Source: DSOI01 sp041394885 (lineage in GTDB: Bacteria > Acidobacteriota > Terriglobia > Bryobacterales > Bryobacteraceae). From it: a DNA stretch of 64,000 bases. Below are positions 26,230-35,153 of this stretch, one piece after another (positions within the stretch are counted from its first letter, which is position 1; each line of letters opens with the position of its first letter). The notes beneath the pieces were generated by a model. The model was not told the origin of the DNA. It ran no database searches and saw nothing but the letters and a program-made list of their open reading frames with translations. The translations under genes were made by a program, and so were the position numbers. The stretch is taken from the NCBI GenBank assembly GCA_041394885.1, contig JAWKHI010000035.1, positions 12,060 to 76,059 on the forward strand. Direction: 5' to 3'.

Positions 26230-28128
26230 ATGCTTCGAAGAAAGGCAAACAGTCTCAAAACCTCTGGGGCCGCACTCGCCTGCGTGGCCCTGTTCACCGC
26301 CCCAGCCGCCCTCGCCCGCGATCAATGGATCCGCGCCACCAGTCCGCATTTTGAGCTGTACACACCCGCTGGCGCGGGCGCCGCACGCTCCGCCATCCAG
26401 CATTTCGAACAGGTTCGCGGCTTCTTCGTCAACACCATGGGGCTCGAGCCGAAAGAAACAAAGCGCGTTCGCATCGTCGGTTTCAAAAGCGAGAAAGAGT
26501 TTCGCCGCTTTGACAAATACCAGTGGGCCGCGGCCTTCTATCAGCCCGGCGTCGATCGCGACTATATCGTCATGAAGAGCCTCGGTGATTCGCTCTATTC
26601 CGTCGCGATTCACGAGTATGTCCACTTACTCGCGCGCCGCCTCGAAATGAAGCTGCCCATTTGGCTGGGCGAGGGCATGGCCGAATTTTATTCGACGCTC
26701 AGGCCCATCGGCGGCAAGATCCGCGTGGGTGAGTTCGAGCCCTCCCGCTTCCAGGTCCTCATGCGGAACACGTGGCTCCCCCTGGCGGACCTCACCGGCG
26801 CTGGCCGTGAATCCGCCTATCGCGACGAAAGCAATCGCATCAGCATTTTCTACGCCCAGAGTTGGGCGCTGGCGCACATGGTGATGATGGAGGATGACTA
26901 CCGGCCCAAGTCCGCGCAGTTCGTACGGGCCGTTCAGACCACGCCCGCCGCCGAGGTGTTCGAGAAACTCTACGGCAAGTCGCTCGCGGCCGTCGATCGT
27001 GACCTGCAGGGCTACATGCGCGGCAACAGCTACAGAGTCATCCACGTCGATGCCAAGCTCGAAAAACTCGCCGAATCGCCCGACATCGCGCCCATCTCCA
27101 GCTCCGAAGCCGACCTCATCCTGGCGCGCGTGCTTACCAACTCCGGCCAATTCGAGGAAGCCCTCACCCTGGCCGAACCCCTTGCCTCCGATGCCGCCAA
27201 TGCCGAAGCCCACGAAGTGCTCGCCTACATTCACCTCTACGGCAATCGCGACGAGAGGGCGCTCGCCCATTTCGAAAAGGCTGTTGCCGCGCAATCGGCC
27301 TCCGCGCCGCTTTATCGCGACTACGCGAATCTGCTCATGCGGTCCAATCGCAACGCCGACGCCGTCAAGGCGCTCCAGAAAAATCTGGAGCTGGAGCCCG
27401 GCGACGTCGACACACGGCTTACGCTCGGCTCGCTCCTGCTGAGCCAGCAGCGCTATGGCGAAGCGCTCAGTGAACTCGCCCAGGCAAAGCGGGTGCCGCC
27501 GGCCAAGGCATCGCGCCTCTACCGGATGCTCGCGCATTCCTATCTGCGGCTGAAGGCGGAAGGCGAGGCGCGCAAGAGCGCGCGGATGGCCAGGAAGTAC
27601 GCCGTCGAAGAAACGGACGTCCTCGAGTCAGACCGCTTGCTTGCGTACCTAGATCGGCTGGATGCCTACGCCAGTCAAGCCGCGCGGCGCAATCAAGCCG
27701 GGAGAGCCGGTGTCGAGCGTCCCGCCGCGCCGCCGCAGTCGAGCGCCGAAGAGGAGCCCCCGGCCCTCGCTGACCTCACCGATCAGGCGCCGCCCACGCT
27801 TCGCCGCCGTCCCCTCACCGCCGAGGACGTCGCCGGCGACGGCCTCCTCGAAGTGGTCCCGAGCACCCAACTCGCCGAAATCGAGGGAATCTTCGAGGCC
27901 CTGGAGTGCCGGCCGGAAGGAGCGCGCGTGCATTTGAGGACCGCGGCCGGTCCACTCGTGCTCGCCATCGACGATCCGGCTCTCGTCGCCATTCGCGGCA
28001 AAAACGCCGATAGCATCGAACTCCAGTGCGGACCCCAGTCGGGCAATCCGCCCGTCGGCGCTGGCTACCTGCCCCAAGGCGCTCCGGAGGGAGCCGCGGG
28101 TCTTCTGCGCCGCCTCGAGTACCGGTGA
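26230..28128 (+). CDS. DUF1570-type gluzincin-like peptidase domain with TPR repeats
   Basis: A 632-residue secreted protein. Signal peptide about residues 1-30 (SGAALACVALFTAPAALA). Residues 35-260 contain the zincin-like motif VAIHEYVHLLARR (HExxH) followed by IWLGEGMAEFYS, giving the third ligand Glu, so a metallopeptidase fold is likely active. Residues about 290-480 are TPRs (EALTLAEPLASDAANAEAHE, ADAVKALQKNLELEPGDVD). A C-terminal region of about 110 residues (IEGIFEALECRPEGARVHLR) resembles a small beta domain. SD GGAGG precedes ATG 26230, and a TATAAT box sits at 26207-26212. Family members are common in Acidobacteriota; the substrate is unknown. Confidence 0.85.
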   Translation: MLRRKANSLKTSGAALACVALFTAPAALARDQWIRATSPHFELYTPAGAGAARSAIQHFEQVRGFFVNTMGLEPKETKRVRIVGFKSEKEFRRFDKYQWAAAFYQPGVDRDYIVMKSLGDSLYSVAIHEYVHLLARRLEMKLPIWLGEGMAEFYSTLRPIGGKIRVGEFEPSRFQVLMRNTWLPLADLTGAGRESAYRDESNRISIFYAQSWALAHMVMMEDDYRPKSAQFVRAVQTTPAAEVFEKLYGKSLAAVDRDLQGYMRGNSYRVIHVDAKLEKLAESPDIAPISSSEADLILARVLTNSGQFEEALTLAEPLASDAANAEAHEVLAYIHLYGNRDERALAHFEKAVAAQSASAPLYRDYANLLMRSNRNADAVKALQKNLELEPGDVDTRLTLGSLLLSQQRYGEALSELAQAKRVPPAKASRLYRMLAHSYLRLKAEGEARKSARMARKYAVEETDVLESDRLLAYLDRLDAYASQAARRNQAGRAGVERPAAPPQSSAEEEPPALADLTDQAPPTLRRRPLTAEDVAGDGLLEVVPSTQLAEIEGIFEALECRPEGARVHLRTAAGPLVLAIDDPALVAIRGKNADSIELQCGPQSGNPPVGAGYLPQGAPEGAAGLLRRLEYR

Positions 28129-28141
28129 TTCCGGGACCGGT

Positions 28142-28387
28142 TCAGTTTTTGATCTTGCCGTAAAGAAACAAAATCAGCATCGCGCCCACCACCGACATCA
28201 CCAGCCCCGCCGTCTCTCCGGTGGCGTAAAGCCCGATCGCGCGGCCCACCATCCGCCCCACGATCGATCCCCCCACGCCCAGCGCCAGCGTCAGCAGCAT
28301 CCCGCCGCGGATACGCCCCGGCATGAACGTCTTGGCGAGCGCTCCGGCAATCAGACCGACAATCAGGGTCCATATCAGAGAAAGCAT
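28142..28387 (-). CDS. GlsB/YeaQ/YmgE-type small membrane protein
   Basis: An 81-residue protein with three membrane segments: LIWTLIVGLIAGALAKTFMP, GMLLTLALGVGGSIVGRMVG and TAGLVMSVVGAMLILFLYGK. The Gly-rich pattern with the short loop PGRIRGG between the first two helices is that of the transglycosylase-associated family, general stress-induced proteins of the inner membrane. Biochemical function is not known. It is convergent with the DUF1570 gene, whose stop is 13 bases away, and upstream of it on the same strand is the DUF3467 gene. Confidence 0.85.
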   Translation of the reverse strand: MLSLIWTLIVGLIAGALAKTFMPGRIRGGMLLTLALGVGGSIVGRMVGRAIGLYATGETAGLVMSVVGAMLILFLYGKIKN

Positions 28388-28425
28388 GGCAGCACCTCCG
28401 TTTGCGAGTTTACCAACCCGGTCTG

Positions 28426-28737
28426 CTATTGCAGCGTGCGGTCTCCCGGCGCCGGCGCCGCCCCGGGCAGCGGCTCCAGCCGGATCTCTCCAAAGGCGGA
28501 CTCATACTGCTGGATGTTCTGGTTCAGCAGATTGGCCAGCGCCTTGGCCTGCTGGGGACTCAGGAAAACGCCCTCGAAGTTATGGATCGTCACCGCGTCC
28601 TGCGCCGTTTGCTGTATGGTGCCGAACATGAGGAAAAAGTCCCACAGATTCACGCGTACCTGGACGCTGTTGGCGTAGTGCTCACGATAATCGGCGGTGT
28701 TCACCAGCGTTACTTTTGTCGGGGGTTGGGGGTTCAT
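28426..28737 (-). CDS. DUF3467 domain protein
   Basis: A 103-residue cytoplasmic protein. ATG 28737 opens MNPQPPTKVTLVNTADYREH, followed by the family core YANSVQVRVNLWDFFLMFGT, VTIHNFEGVFLSPQQAKALA and LLNQNIQQYESAFGEI. The frame extends upstream to 28995, but that part overlaps the oxidoreductase gene in another frame and is not coding. DUF3467 proteins have an unknown role; they are sometimes called by their resemblance to small regulatory or stress proteins. The gene begins 5 bases after the oxidoreductase stop. Confidence 0.8.
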   Translation of the reverse strand: MNPQPPTKVTLVNTADYREHYANSVQVRVNLWDFFLMFGTIQQTAQDAVTIHNFEGVFLSPQQAKALANLLNQNIQQYESAFGEIRLEPLPGAAPAPGDRTLQ

Positions 28738-28742
28738 GAAAA

Positions 28743-29924
28743 TCAGCTTTCTACTTTTCGCGTCGAGTTGTTCCAGCGCAGCCGGCGTCCGCTCCGCAGC
28801 GCGTCCATCGCCATGCAGAGCACGATGTTGGTGGCTTGCCCGGCTTCCACCGGCGCATTGGGATCCTTGCGCGAGGCCACGCACTCCAGGAAGTTGCGGA
28901 TGTGCGCCCGCGCCGCCGAGTTGAAGCTGCCCGGCCGGCTCATCGTCCGCGACGGCTTCATTTCGATCTCCCGCGATTCCGGATACAGAGCCCACGATTC
29001 GCGGCTCACGTCGAAACGGGCCTTATTGCCGTGGAACTGCTTCATCTGATCGTTGTAGGCGTTGTACCGCATTGCCTTGTAGCCGAGCGTGAACACCGCC
29101 ACGTAGTTCTCCGGAAGCTCCACCGTCAGCACCGCCGTTTCCGGTACTTCCCATTCCGTGATCTGCGTCTTGTTGGCCGCGCAGGTAACCGCCAACGGGT
29201 AGCTCGATCCCATGAACCACAGAATCGCGTCCATCACGTGCGCCGCCTGGCCCACCAACAGCCCGCCGGAGTAGTCCCAGAACCAATACCAGTTGCGAAA
29301 CCGCATCGGATCGAAATCGCGTTTGGGTGCGTTGCCGAGCCACTGCTGCCAGTCCACTTTGCCATCGATCTGCGGCTCGCGCGGGCGCGACGTGTGGTTG
29401 TACCACCACGAATTCACCAACTGCACCTCGCCGCAAACCTTGGTGTCGAAAAGTTGCTTGGCTTCGAGAAACAGGTCAAAGCTCCGCCGCTGCGTGCCCA
29501 CCTGCACGATGCGCTTGGTGCGCCGAGCGGCTTCGATCATCCGGAAGCCATCCGCGATCGTGTGCGCCATCGGCTTTTCCACGTAGACGTCTTTGCCCGC
29601 TTCCACCGCGTCGATGGTCATCTGCGCGTGCCAATGGTCCGGCGTGGCTACAATCACTGCGTCAATCGTTTTGTCGGCCAGTAGCTTCTTGTACTGATCG
29701 AATCCCTTGGCGCCGCTCGAGGCGATCTTCAATCCGCCTGCCAGGTTCGCCTCGTAGACGTCGCACACCCCGTTCACGGGCGCGCCGATCTCCTTGAACT
29801 CTCCGGCCAGAAACTTGCCGCGTCCGCCGGCCCCGATCAGCCCCACGCTCACCCGCTCGTTCGCCCCCCACACCCGCTGTGCCGAAGCCGCCGTGGCGGC
29901 GCCCATGAAGATTCTGCGCTTCAT
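28743..29924 (-). CDS. Gfo/Idh/MocA family oxidoreductase with twin-arginine-like leader
   Basis: A 393-residue enzyme. ATG 29924 follows AAAGGAG and gives MKRRIFMGAATAASAQRVWG, a Tat-like leader (K-R-R-x-F), so export of the folded, cofactor-loaded enzyme is likely. The Rossmann fold VSVGLIGAGGRGKFLAG, the catalytic AVIVATPDHWHAQMTIDAVE and VYVEKPMAHT (EKP with the catalytic Lys) are intact. The C-terminal domain contains WQQWLGNAPKRDFDPMRFRN, a hallmark of the acidobacterial/planctomycete subgroup. It probably acts on sugars in the periplasm. Its ATG overlaps the stop of the damaged purN gene (ATGA). Confidence 0.9.
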   Translation of the reverse strand: MKRRIFMGAATAASAQRVWGANERVSVGLIGAGGRGKFLAGEFKEIGAPVNGVCDVYEANLAGGLKIASSGAKGFDQYKKLLADKTIDAVIVATPDHWHAQMTIDAVEAGKDVYVEKPMAHTIADGFRMIEAARRTKRIVQVGTQRRSFDLFLEAKQLFDTKVCGEVQLVNSWWYNHTSRPREPQIDGKVDWQQWLGNAPKRDFDPMRFRNWYWFWDYSGGLLVGQAAHVMDAILWFMGSSYPLAVTCAANKTQITEWEVPETAVLTVELPENYVAVFTLGYKAMRYNAYNDQMKQFHGNKARFDVSRESWALYPESREIEMKPSRTMSRPGSFNSAARAHIRNFLECVASRKDPNAPVEAGQATNIVLCMAMDALRSGRRLRWNNSTRKVES

Positions 29925-30538
29925 CCCGTAGTTGCTCCTTTCCCCGCGATCACGCGCCGCCCCTCCACGCGCCAATCGCCGGAAAGGATCAGCGCGATCG
30001 CTTCGCTGTATATCGTATGCTCGGCGGCAAGGATGCGCGCCGCCAGCGTCTCGCTCGTATCGTCATCCCGTACCCCACCGCCGCCTGCCGCACGATCGTG
30101 GCCGTGGTCCAGTTGCTCATCCACGAAATGTGGCCGTGCAGCCGCTCACCTTCAATTGGCGCTCCCAGGCCTGATACTGCGTCCAGCCCTGGAACGCCGG
30201 CAGCAGCGATGGGTGAATGTTGAGCACGCGGCTGGGAAAAAGGCGCGCACGAACGACGCGCTCAGCAGTCGCATATATCCCGCCAGACACACCAGATCCA
30301 CGCCCTTGCCGTCAACTCGGCGATCAGGCAACCGGTCGTGCCATTCCCGGTCCATCCCTCGAAGGAATCTCCACGGCGGGCAGTCCGAGTTCTCGCGCGA
30401 TCGCCAGCCCGCCCGTGTCTGGCTTATTCGCGATCACCACTGCGATCTCGGCGTCCAGCGCGCCCGCGGCCACGTTGAGCGCGATGGCCTGGAAATTGAT
30501 CCCCGTCCGGAAAGCAGGATGCCGAGACGCTTCTTCAC
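29921..30538 (-). pseudogene. purN: Frameshifted phosphoribosylglycinamide formyltransferase
   Basis: The protein text of PurN is present but spread over all three frames. GTG 30538 (KKRLGILLSGRG) overlaps the purM stop; then FQAIALNVAAGALDAEIAVV and KPDTGGLAIARELGLPAVEI; then GVDLVCLAGYMRLLSASFV with the conserved LAGYMR; then VLNIHPSLLPAFQG with the catalytic His; then HFVDEQLDHG containing the catalytic Asp; then VRDDDTSETLAARILAAEH. I infer at least six 1-base indels between about 30505 and 30060, for example a missing base after GGATCA near 30503 and one in the TTTTTCCC run near 30235. PurN makes formyl-GAR in purine synthesis. Because catalytic residues are all conserved and purM is intact, I think consensus error is at least as likely as real loss. 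Confidence 0.75.
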
Positions 30539-31602
30539 GGCAGGTACACCACACGCGCGCCGCCCCGGCGCTGGCCAATCACGCGGCCCAGCGTGTACAC
30601 CGTTTCGCCGCTTCGTTCGAGCAGCCGCACCGCACGCGCGGCATGTCCGGCCGGCACCACCGTGATCATGCCGATGCCGAGATTGAACGTCCGCCGCCAG
30701 TCATCGGCTGGTACGTTGCCGATCTCCCGCAGCAACGCGAACACAGGCGGCACCGGCCACGATCCCAGCTGGATCTCCGCCGCCAGCCCCTTCGGCAGCA
30801 CCCGCGGCGTGTTGTCGGTGATGCCTCCTCCAGTGATGTGCGCGGCCGCCTTGAGCAGCTTATGCTTGCGCAATAGCCGCATCGGCGCCGCATAGCTCCG
30901 GTGGACCTTCAATAGTTCATCGGCGACGCTCCCCCCCAGCGCGTCCACCTTCGTCGACACCGTGTAGCCGGCCGTGTCGAACAGCAGCTTCCGGGCGAGC
31001 GAATACCCGTTGGTGTGCAGGCCGGTCGAAGGCAGGCCCAGCAGCACGTCGCCCTTGCGCACTTGCGCCCCCGTGAGCAGTTCCTTCTTCTCCACCGCGC
31101 CTACGATGAAGCCGGCCAGGTCGTATTCGCCATCGGGGTAAAAGCCCGGCATCTCCGCCGTTTCGCCGCCGATCAACGCGCAGCCGTTGGCCGCGCACCC
31201 GCGCGACAATCCTTCCACCACTTGCCCCATCACGGCCGCGGAAAGTTTCCCCGTCGCGAAATAGTCGAGAAAGAACAGCGGCTCGGCCCCTTGCACCATG
31301 ATGTCGTTCACGCAGTGGTTCACCAGATCCTCGCCCACCGTGTCATGGCGTCCGGTGAGAAAAGCGATCTTCAGCTTCGTGCCGACGCCGTCGGCGGAAC
31401 TGATCAGCACCGGCTGCTTCCAGCCCCTCAATTGATACGCGGCTCCAAAGCTCCCGATTCCGGTGAGCACGTTCTTTGAAAACGTGGCTTGGGCCAGTTT
31501 CTTGATCCGGCTGACGGCTCGGTCTGCTTCCTCGATGCTCACGCCCGCGTCGGCGTAAGAGATGGGCGTAGGTCCGCCGGCGGCGGCTTTCTTCTTGGAC
31601 AC
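30535..31602 (-). CDS. purM: Phosphoribosylformylglycinamidine cyclo-ligase
   Basis: AIR synthetase, the fifth step of purine biosynthesis, converting FGAM to AIR with ATP. Motifs: ISYADAGVSIEEADRAVSRI, SADGVGTKLKIAF, VNHCVNDIMVQGAEPLFFLD, LIGGETAEMPGFY, LPSTGLHTNGYSLARKLL and ITGGGITDNTPRVLP. With GTG 31602 (VSKKKAAAGG) the protein is 355 residues, normal for the family. The frame continues upstream to 31812 but without conserved sequence. The TGA overlaps the GTG start of purN (GTGA), so the two were translated together. Confidence 0.95.
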   Translation of the reverse strand: MSKKKAAAGGPTPISYADAGVSIEEADRAVSRIKKLAQATFSKNVLTGIGSFGAAYQLRGWKQPVLISSADGVGTKLKIAFLTGRHDTVGEDLVNHCVNDIMVQGAEPLFFLDYFATGKLSAAVMGQVVEGLSRGCAANGCALIGGETAEMPGFYPDGEYDLAGFIVGAVEKKELLTGAQVRKGDVLLGLPSTGLHTNGYSLARKLLFDTAGYTVSTKVDALGGSVADELLKVHRSYAAPMRLLRKHKLLKAAAHITGGGITDNTPRVLPKGLAAEIQLGSWPVPPVFALLREIGNVPADDWRRTFNLGIGMITVVPAGHAARAVRLLERSGETVYTLGRVIGQRRGGARVVYLP

Positions 31603-31672
31603 GGAATCCCCATCATAATCCACGCGCCTTGGCTCCCGTACCGGGAGTGCCGCTGTGACATACTCATCGGAA

Positions 31673-33265
31673 ATGGTTCGTCCCTTTTTCCTCGTGCTGG
31701 CGGCTTGCTCGGCCGCGATCGCGCAACCGCCGCCGGGCTTCGTCGATCCCTCGCCCGTTCTCGCGCGCGCCCGCCTCGCCATCGGCGCCGATCGGCTCCG
31801 CTGCGTCACCATCTCCGGCGACGGCGTCTACACGGGCATGGTGGGCCAACAGCGCGAATCCGGCGTCAACATCGATTGGCCGCGCGGTGCCCCGCTCCGG
31901 AACTATCGCCGCGAGATGAACTGGGACGCGCGCACGATGGTGGAGCAGTTTGACCGGCCCCCGGGCCAGAATCCGGCGTCCTGGAAGTACGGCTTCGGAT
32001 GGCTCGGCGGCACGCCGCTCCAGCAGCATTCGCGCCAGACCTTTATCGTGAACGGTTCGCACGCCTGGCATACCGATGGCCCTTCGTCGCCGCCCGTTCC
32101 CGCTTCGCCCGAAGACGCCGAGCGTTGGCAGGTCGACCTCTGGCTGAATCCCCATGGCTTCCTGAAAGCCGCCGCGCTGCCAGGCGCCAACCCGCGCGCC
32201 GTCTGGCGATGGGAACTCGGCGAATCGGGCCGCGACGGCAACACCACCGTTCCCGAGAAAGTCACCGTCGTCTCCATCGCCCTCATGGGCAAGTACCGCG
32301 TCGACGCCACCATCAACAAGGAGAACCTGCTGCAGCGGATCCATACCTGGGTGCCCGATCCGGTGCTCGGCGACGCCAACTACGAGCATGAGTTCGCCAA
32401 CGCCACCTACGTGGATGCGGGCGGCGGCATCCGCTTCCCCACCGTCTGGCATCACCATGAAGGCTGGGACGACAACTTCGGCGGGCTCAACATCACCGCC
32501 GGCCACAACGCCTTCGGTGGACCCATCGGCAAGATCGAGCCCAACGCCTGCGCCGATCCGCCCGCCGTGCCCGCGCCCGTCCGGGCGGCCACGTTCCCGG
32601 TGCGCGTCGATACGGCGAAGATGGCCGAAGGTGTCTATCTGCTGGGAGGCGGTTCCCACAACAGCGTCGCCGTGGACTTCAAGGATTACATCGCCGTCGT
32701 CGAAGCGCCGGTGGACGAAGCCCGCAATCTGGCCGTCATCGAGGAGATCGTGCGGCTGATCCCGAATAAGCCGATCCGGTTCCTGGTGAACACGCACCAG
32801 CACTTTGACCACATCGGCGGGCTCCGGACCTACATGCACATTGGGGCCACGATCATCACCCACATCAAGAACTATGACTTTCTGCATCGCGACGTGCTGA
32901 ACTACACTCCCCGCACCCTCGCTCCGGACATGCTGGCGCTGTGGCCGCCCACGGAGGTGGCCGAAGGCTATCAATGGGAGACCGTCCGTGAGAACTACAT
33001 CTTGAGCGACGGCGCCCGGAGCATGCATATCACCTATGTACAGCCGCTCGAACATGCCGAAGGCATGCTGATGGCCTACCTGCCGAAAGAGCGCATCGTC
33101 ATCGAAGCGGACCTCTACGATACCCCTGCCCCCGCCAAGCCGACCGCCGCCAGCCGGACCTTGCTCCAGCATGTGAACCGCCTCGGTCTCGACGTCGACT
33201 GGATCGCCCCTATCCACGGGCGCCCGGCGCGATGGACCGATTTCGCCCGTTTTGCTGCAGAATAG
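31673..33265 (+). CDS. Secreted MBL-fold metallo-hydrolase
   Basis: A 530-residue exported protein. ATG 31673 gives the leader MVRPFFLVLAACSAAIA. The N-terminal 300 residues form a beta-rich region that I do not recognise (YTGMVGQQRESGVNIDWPRG, YRREMNWDARTMVEQFDR). The C-terminal part is a metallo-beta-lactamase domain: VYLLGGGSHNSVAVDFKDYI, then FLVNTHQHFDHIGGLRTY (HxHxDH), then LEHAEGMLMAYLPKERI and a late His in WIAPIHGRPARW. Two metal ions and hydrolase activity are expected. Its start is divergent from purM, 70 bases away. The next gene begins 4 bases after its stop, so they are probably cotranscribed. Confidence 0.85.
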   Translation: MVRPFFLVLAACSAAIAQPPPGFVDPSPVLARARLAIGADRLRCVTISGDGVYTGMVGQQRESGVNIDWPRGAPLRNYRREMNWDARTMVEQFDRPPGQNPASWKYGFGWLGGTPLQQHSRQTFIVNGSHAWHTDGPSSPPVPASPEDAERWQVDLWLNPHGFLKAAALPGANPRAVWRWELGESGRDGNTTVPEKVTVVSIALMGKYRVDATINKENLLQRIHTWVPDPVLGDANYEHEFANATYVDAGGGIRFPTVWHHHEGWDDNFGGLNITAGHNAFGGPIGKIEPNACADPPAVPAPVRAATFPVRVDTAKMAEGVYLLGGGSHNSVAVDFKDYIAVVEAPVDEARNLAVIEEIVRLIPNKPIRFLVNTHQHFDHIGGLRTYMHIGATIITHIKNYDFLHRDVLNYTPRTLAPDMLALWPPTEVAEGYQWETVRENYILSDGARSMHITYVQPLEHAEGMLMAYLPKERIVIEADLYDTPAPAKPTAASRTLLQHVNRLGLDVDWIAPIHGRPARWTDFARFAAE

Positions 33266-33269
33266 AACC

Positions 33270-34520
33270 ATGTCCCGATCCATCGCATTGCTATACCTCG
33301 CCGCCGCCTCTGTCATCGCGGCGGACTGGCCTGACTGGCGCGGACCAAGCCGCGACGGCGTGTCCGCTGAAACCGGCCTGGCGAAGCAATGGCCCAAGGA
33401 AGGCCCGAAGATGTTGTGGCGGATCGACTCGGCCGGCGAGGGCTACGGCGCGCCCACCGTCGCCGGCGGCCGTATGTACCTGATCGCCAACCAGGGTCTC
33501 GCCGACGAATTCGTACGCGCTTTTTCCGTGGAAGACGGCAAGCTCCTCTGGTCCACACGCATCAGCGCCGTTGGCAATCCCGATCAGGCGCCCTCGTATC
33601 CGGCCGCGCGCGCCACGCCCGTGCTCGATGGTGGCCTGCTCTACGCATTCAGTTCCGACGGCGTCCTGATGTGTCTGGATCCCGCATCGGGCAAAGTCCG
33701 CTGGCAGAAAAATACCCGTAAGGACTTTCAAGGCGAGCCCGGCAAGTGGGCCTACTCGGAATCGCCCTTGATCGACGGCGATACGGTGGTGGTCACCCCT
33801 GGCGGCGGCGAAGCCACCATGCTCGCCCTCAACAAGAAGACCGGCGCCGTCATCTGGAAGATGGCCATCCCGGGCGGTGAAGCGGCCGGCTATGCCTCGG
33901 CCATTCTCGCCCACGGCGGCGGGCGCAAACAATATGTGCAGTTCCTCGCCAAAGGCACCGTCGGTGTGGACGCCGCCACCGGCAAGGTCCTCTGGCGCTA
34001 CGACGGCACCAGCAAAGGGCCTGCCAATATCCCCACGCCGGTGGCGCACGGCGACTACATCTATAGCACCGCGCGCAGCATGGCCGTGGGCGCGCTGGTA
34101 AAGCTCACCAAGACCGGCGACGGCGTGTCGGCCGAGCAGGTCTATTTCGAGCGTGGCCTCCCGAGCGCCATCGGCGGCGCGGTGCGCGGCGGTGACTACA
34201 TCTACGGGACCACCGGCGAAGGGCTGGTGGCGGCCGAATTCGCCACCGGCAAGATCGCCTGGAAAAACGAAAGCGTCGGAGCTGCGTCGGTGCTGCTCGC
34301 CGGCGGGCATTTGTACGTTCATGGCGAAGATGGCGACGTCGCCCTGGTGGAGGCGACCCCGGAGGCCTATCGCGAGAAAGGACGGTTCACGCCGCCCGGT
34401 CCTCCGGCGCACCCGCGCGGCGCGCGCGAGAAGGCCTGGGCCTATCCGGTGCTTGCCAGCGGCCGGCTCTACATCCGGGACCACGGTGTGGTCTGGTGCT
34501 ACGACGTTCGGGGGAACTAG
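33270..34520 (+). CDS. PQQ-like beta-propeller repeat protein
   Basis: A 416-residue secreted protein. ATG 33270 gives MSRSIALLYLAAASVIA followed by ADWPDWRGPSRDGVSAETGL, the typical opening of acidobacterial/planctomycete PQQ-repeat proteins. Blades contain motifs like AFSVEDGKLLWSTRIS, CLDPASGKVRWQKNTR, ALNKKTGAVIWKM and VDAATGKVLWRYDG. There is no catalytic residue set for a quinoprotein dehydrogenase, so it may bind ligands or act as a scaffold. The cytochrome c gene follows after 115 bases; a joint periplasmic redox role is possible but not shown. Confidence 0.88.
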   Translation: MSRSIALLYLAAASVIAADWPDWRGPSRDGVSAETGLAKQWPKEGPKMLWRIDSAGEGYGAPTVAGGRMYLIANQGLADEFVRAFSVEDGKLLWSTRISAVGNPDQAPSYPAARATPVLDGGLLYAFSSDGVLMCLDPASGKVRWQKNTRKDFQGEPGKWAYSESPLIDGDTVVVTPGGGEATMLALNKKTGAVIWKMAIPGGEAAGYASAILAHGGGRKQYVQFLAKGTVGVDAATGKVLWRYDGTSKGPANIPTPVAHGDYIYSTARSMAVGALVKLTKTGDGVSAEQVYFERGLPSAIGGAVRGGDYIYGTTGEGLVAAEFATGKIAWKNESVGAASVLLAGGHLYVHGEDGDVALVEATPEAYREKGRFTPPGPPAHPRGAREKAWAYPVLASGRLYIRDHGVVWCYDVRGN

Positions 34521-34635
34521 AAGCCGGAGACAGAGGGCGGAAGCTCCCCTTTCGGGGGCTGAAATCAGTACCGAATGCTGCTCATTCGCCAACTTCGTTG
34601 TATACTGAACCCTTGGGAGGCTCGTCTTCTTCGTT

Positions 34636-34956
34636 ATGAACTTTAGATCTCTTCTCGGTTCCGCTGCCGGTGTCATGCTCCTGGCTTCCATGGCGCACGC
34701 CGCCGATGCCGCCAAGGGCAAGGAAGTCTTCGAACAGTGCGGCGTTTGTCACGCCGCCGATAGCGACGAAAAAAAGATGGGTCCCGGTTTGAAGGGCCTC
34801 TTCAAGAAGGCCACCCTCGCCGACGGTAAGACCAAACCGACGGAGGAAAACGTCCGCAAAAAAGTGGACCAGGGTGGCAACGGCATGCCGCCGTACGAAG
34901 AGATGCTCGAGAAGAACGAGAAAGACGATCTGATCGCTTATCTCAAGACTCTGTAA
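34636..34956 (+). CDS. Class I cytochrome c, small soluble
   Basis: A 106-residue periplasmic protein. Leader MNFRSLLGSAAGVMLLASMAHA, then AAKGKEVFEQCGVCHAAD with the haem-binding C-x2-C-H, KKMGPGLKGLF, and the distal Met ligand in GMPPYEEML, ending in DDLIAYLKTL. This is a c552/c6-like electron carrier. A TATACT box lies at 34601-34606. Electron donor and acceptor are unknown; the only other redox genes in the window are the NapH-like cluster at 14-16.5 kb. Confidence 0.93.
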   Translation: MNFRSLLGSAAGVMLLASMAHAADAAKGKEVFEQCGVCHAADSDEKKMGPGLKGLFKKATLADGKTKPTEENVRKKVDQGGNGMPPYEEMLEKNEKDDLIAYLKTL

Positions 34957-34995
34957 CGTCGCCGCCGGCCGGCTCGTGTGCCCGCCGGCTGATCC

Positions 34996-35073
34996 GTCCC
35001 CATCGTCTAGCCCGGCCTAGGACACCGCCCTTTCACGGCGATAACGCGGGTTCGAATCCCGCTGGGGACGCCA
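34996..35073 (+). tRNA. tRNA-Glu (anticodon TTC)
   Basis: The cloverleaf folds with a 7-bp acceptor stem (GTCCCCA at 34996 and TGGGGAC ending 35069), discriminator G at 35070 and an encoded CCA at 35071-35073. The anticodon loop CTTTCAC gives TTC (35032-35034), decoding GAA/GAG. The T-arm GCGGG-TTCGAAT-CCCGC is perfect. The outermost anticodon-stem pair is a C-A mismatch. A short T-run (35077-35081) follows. Confidence 0.95.
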
Positions 35074-35153
35074 CCTTTTTCCTGACCGCCCCGTTTGCAG
35101 CCACGAAGGCGAATGAAAATGCCTTGTGCTATGATAGAGATACCGGTATCAAC

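Noticed and set aside
34547..34562. Small hairpin after the PQQ-propeller gene
   Set aside because: Short stem with a bulge and no T-run; not a convincing terminator.
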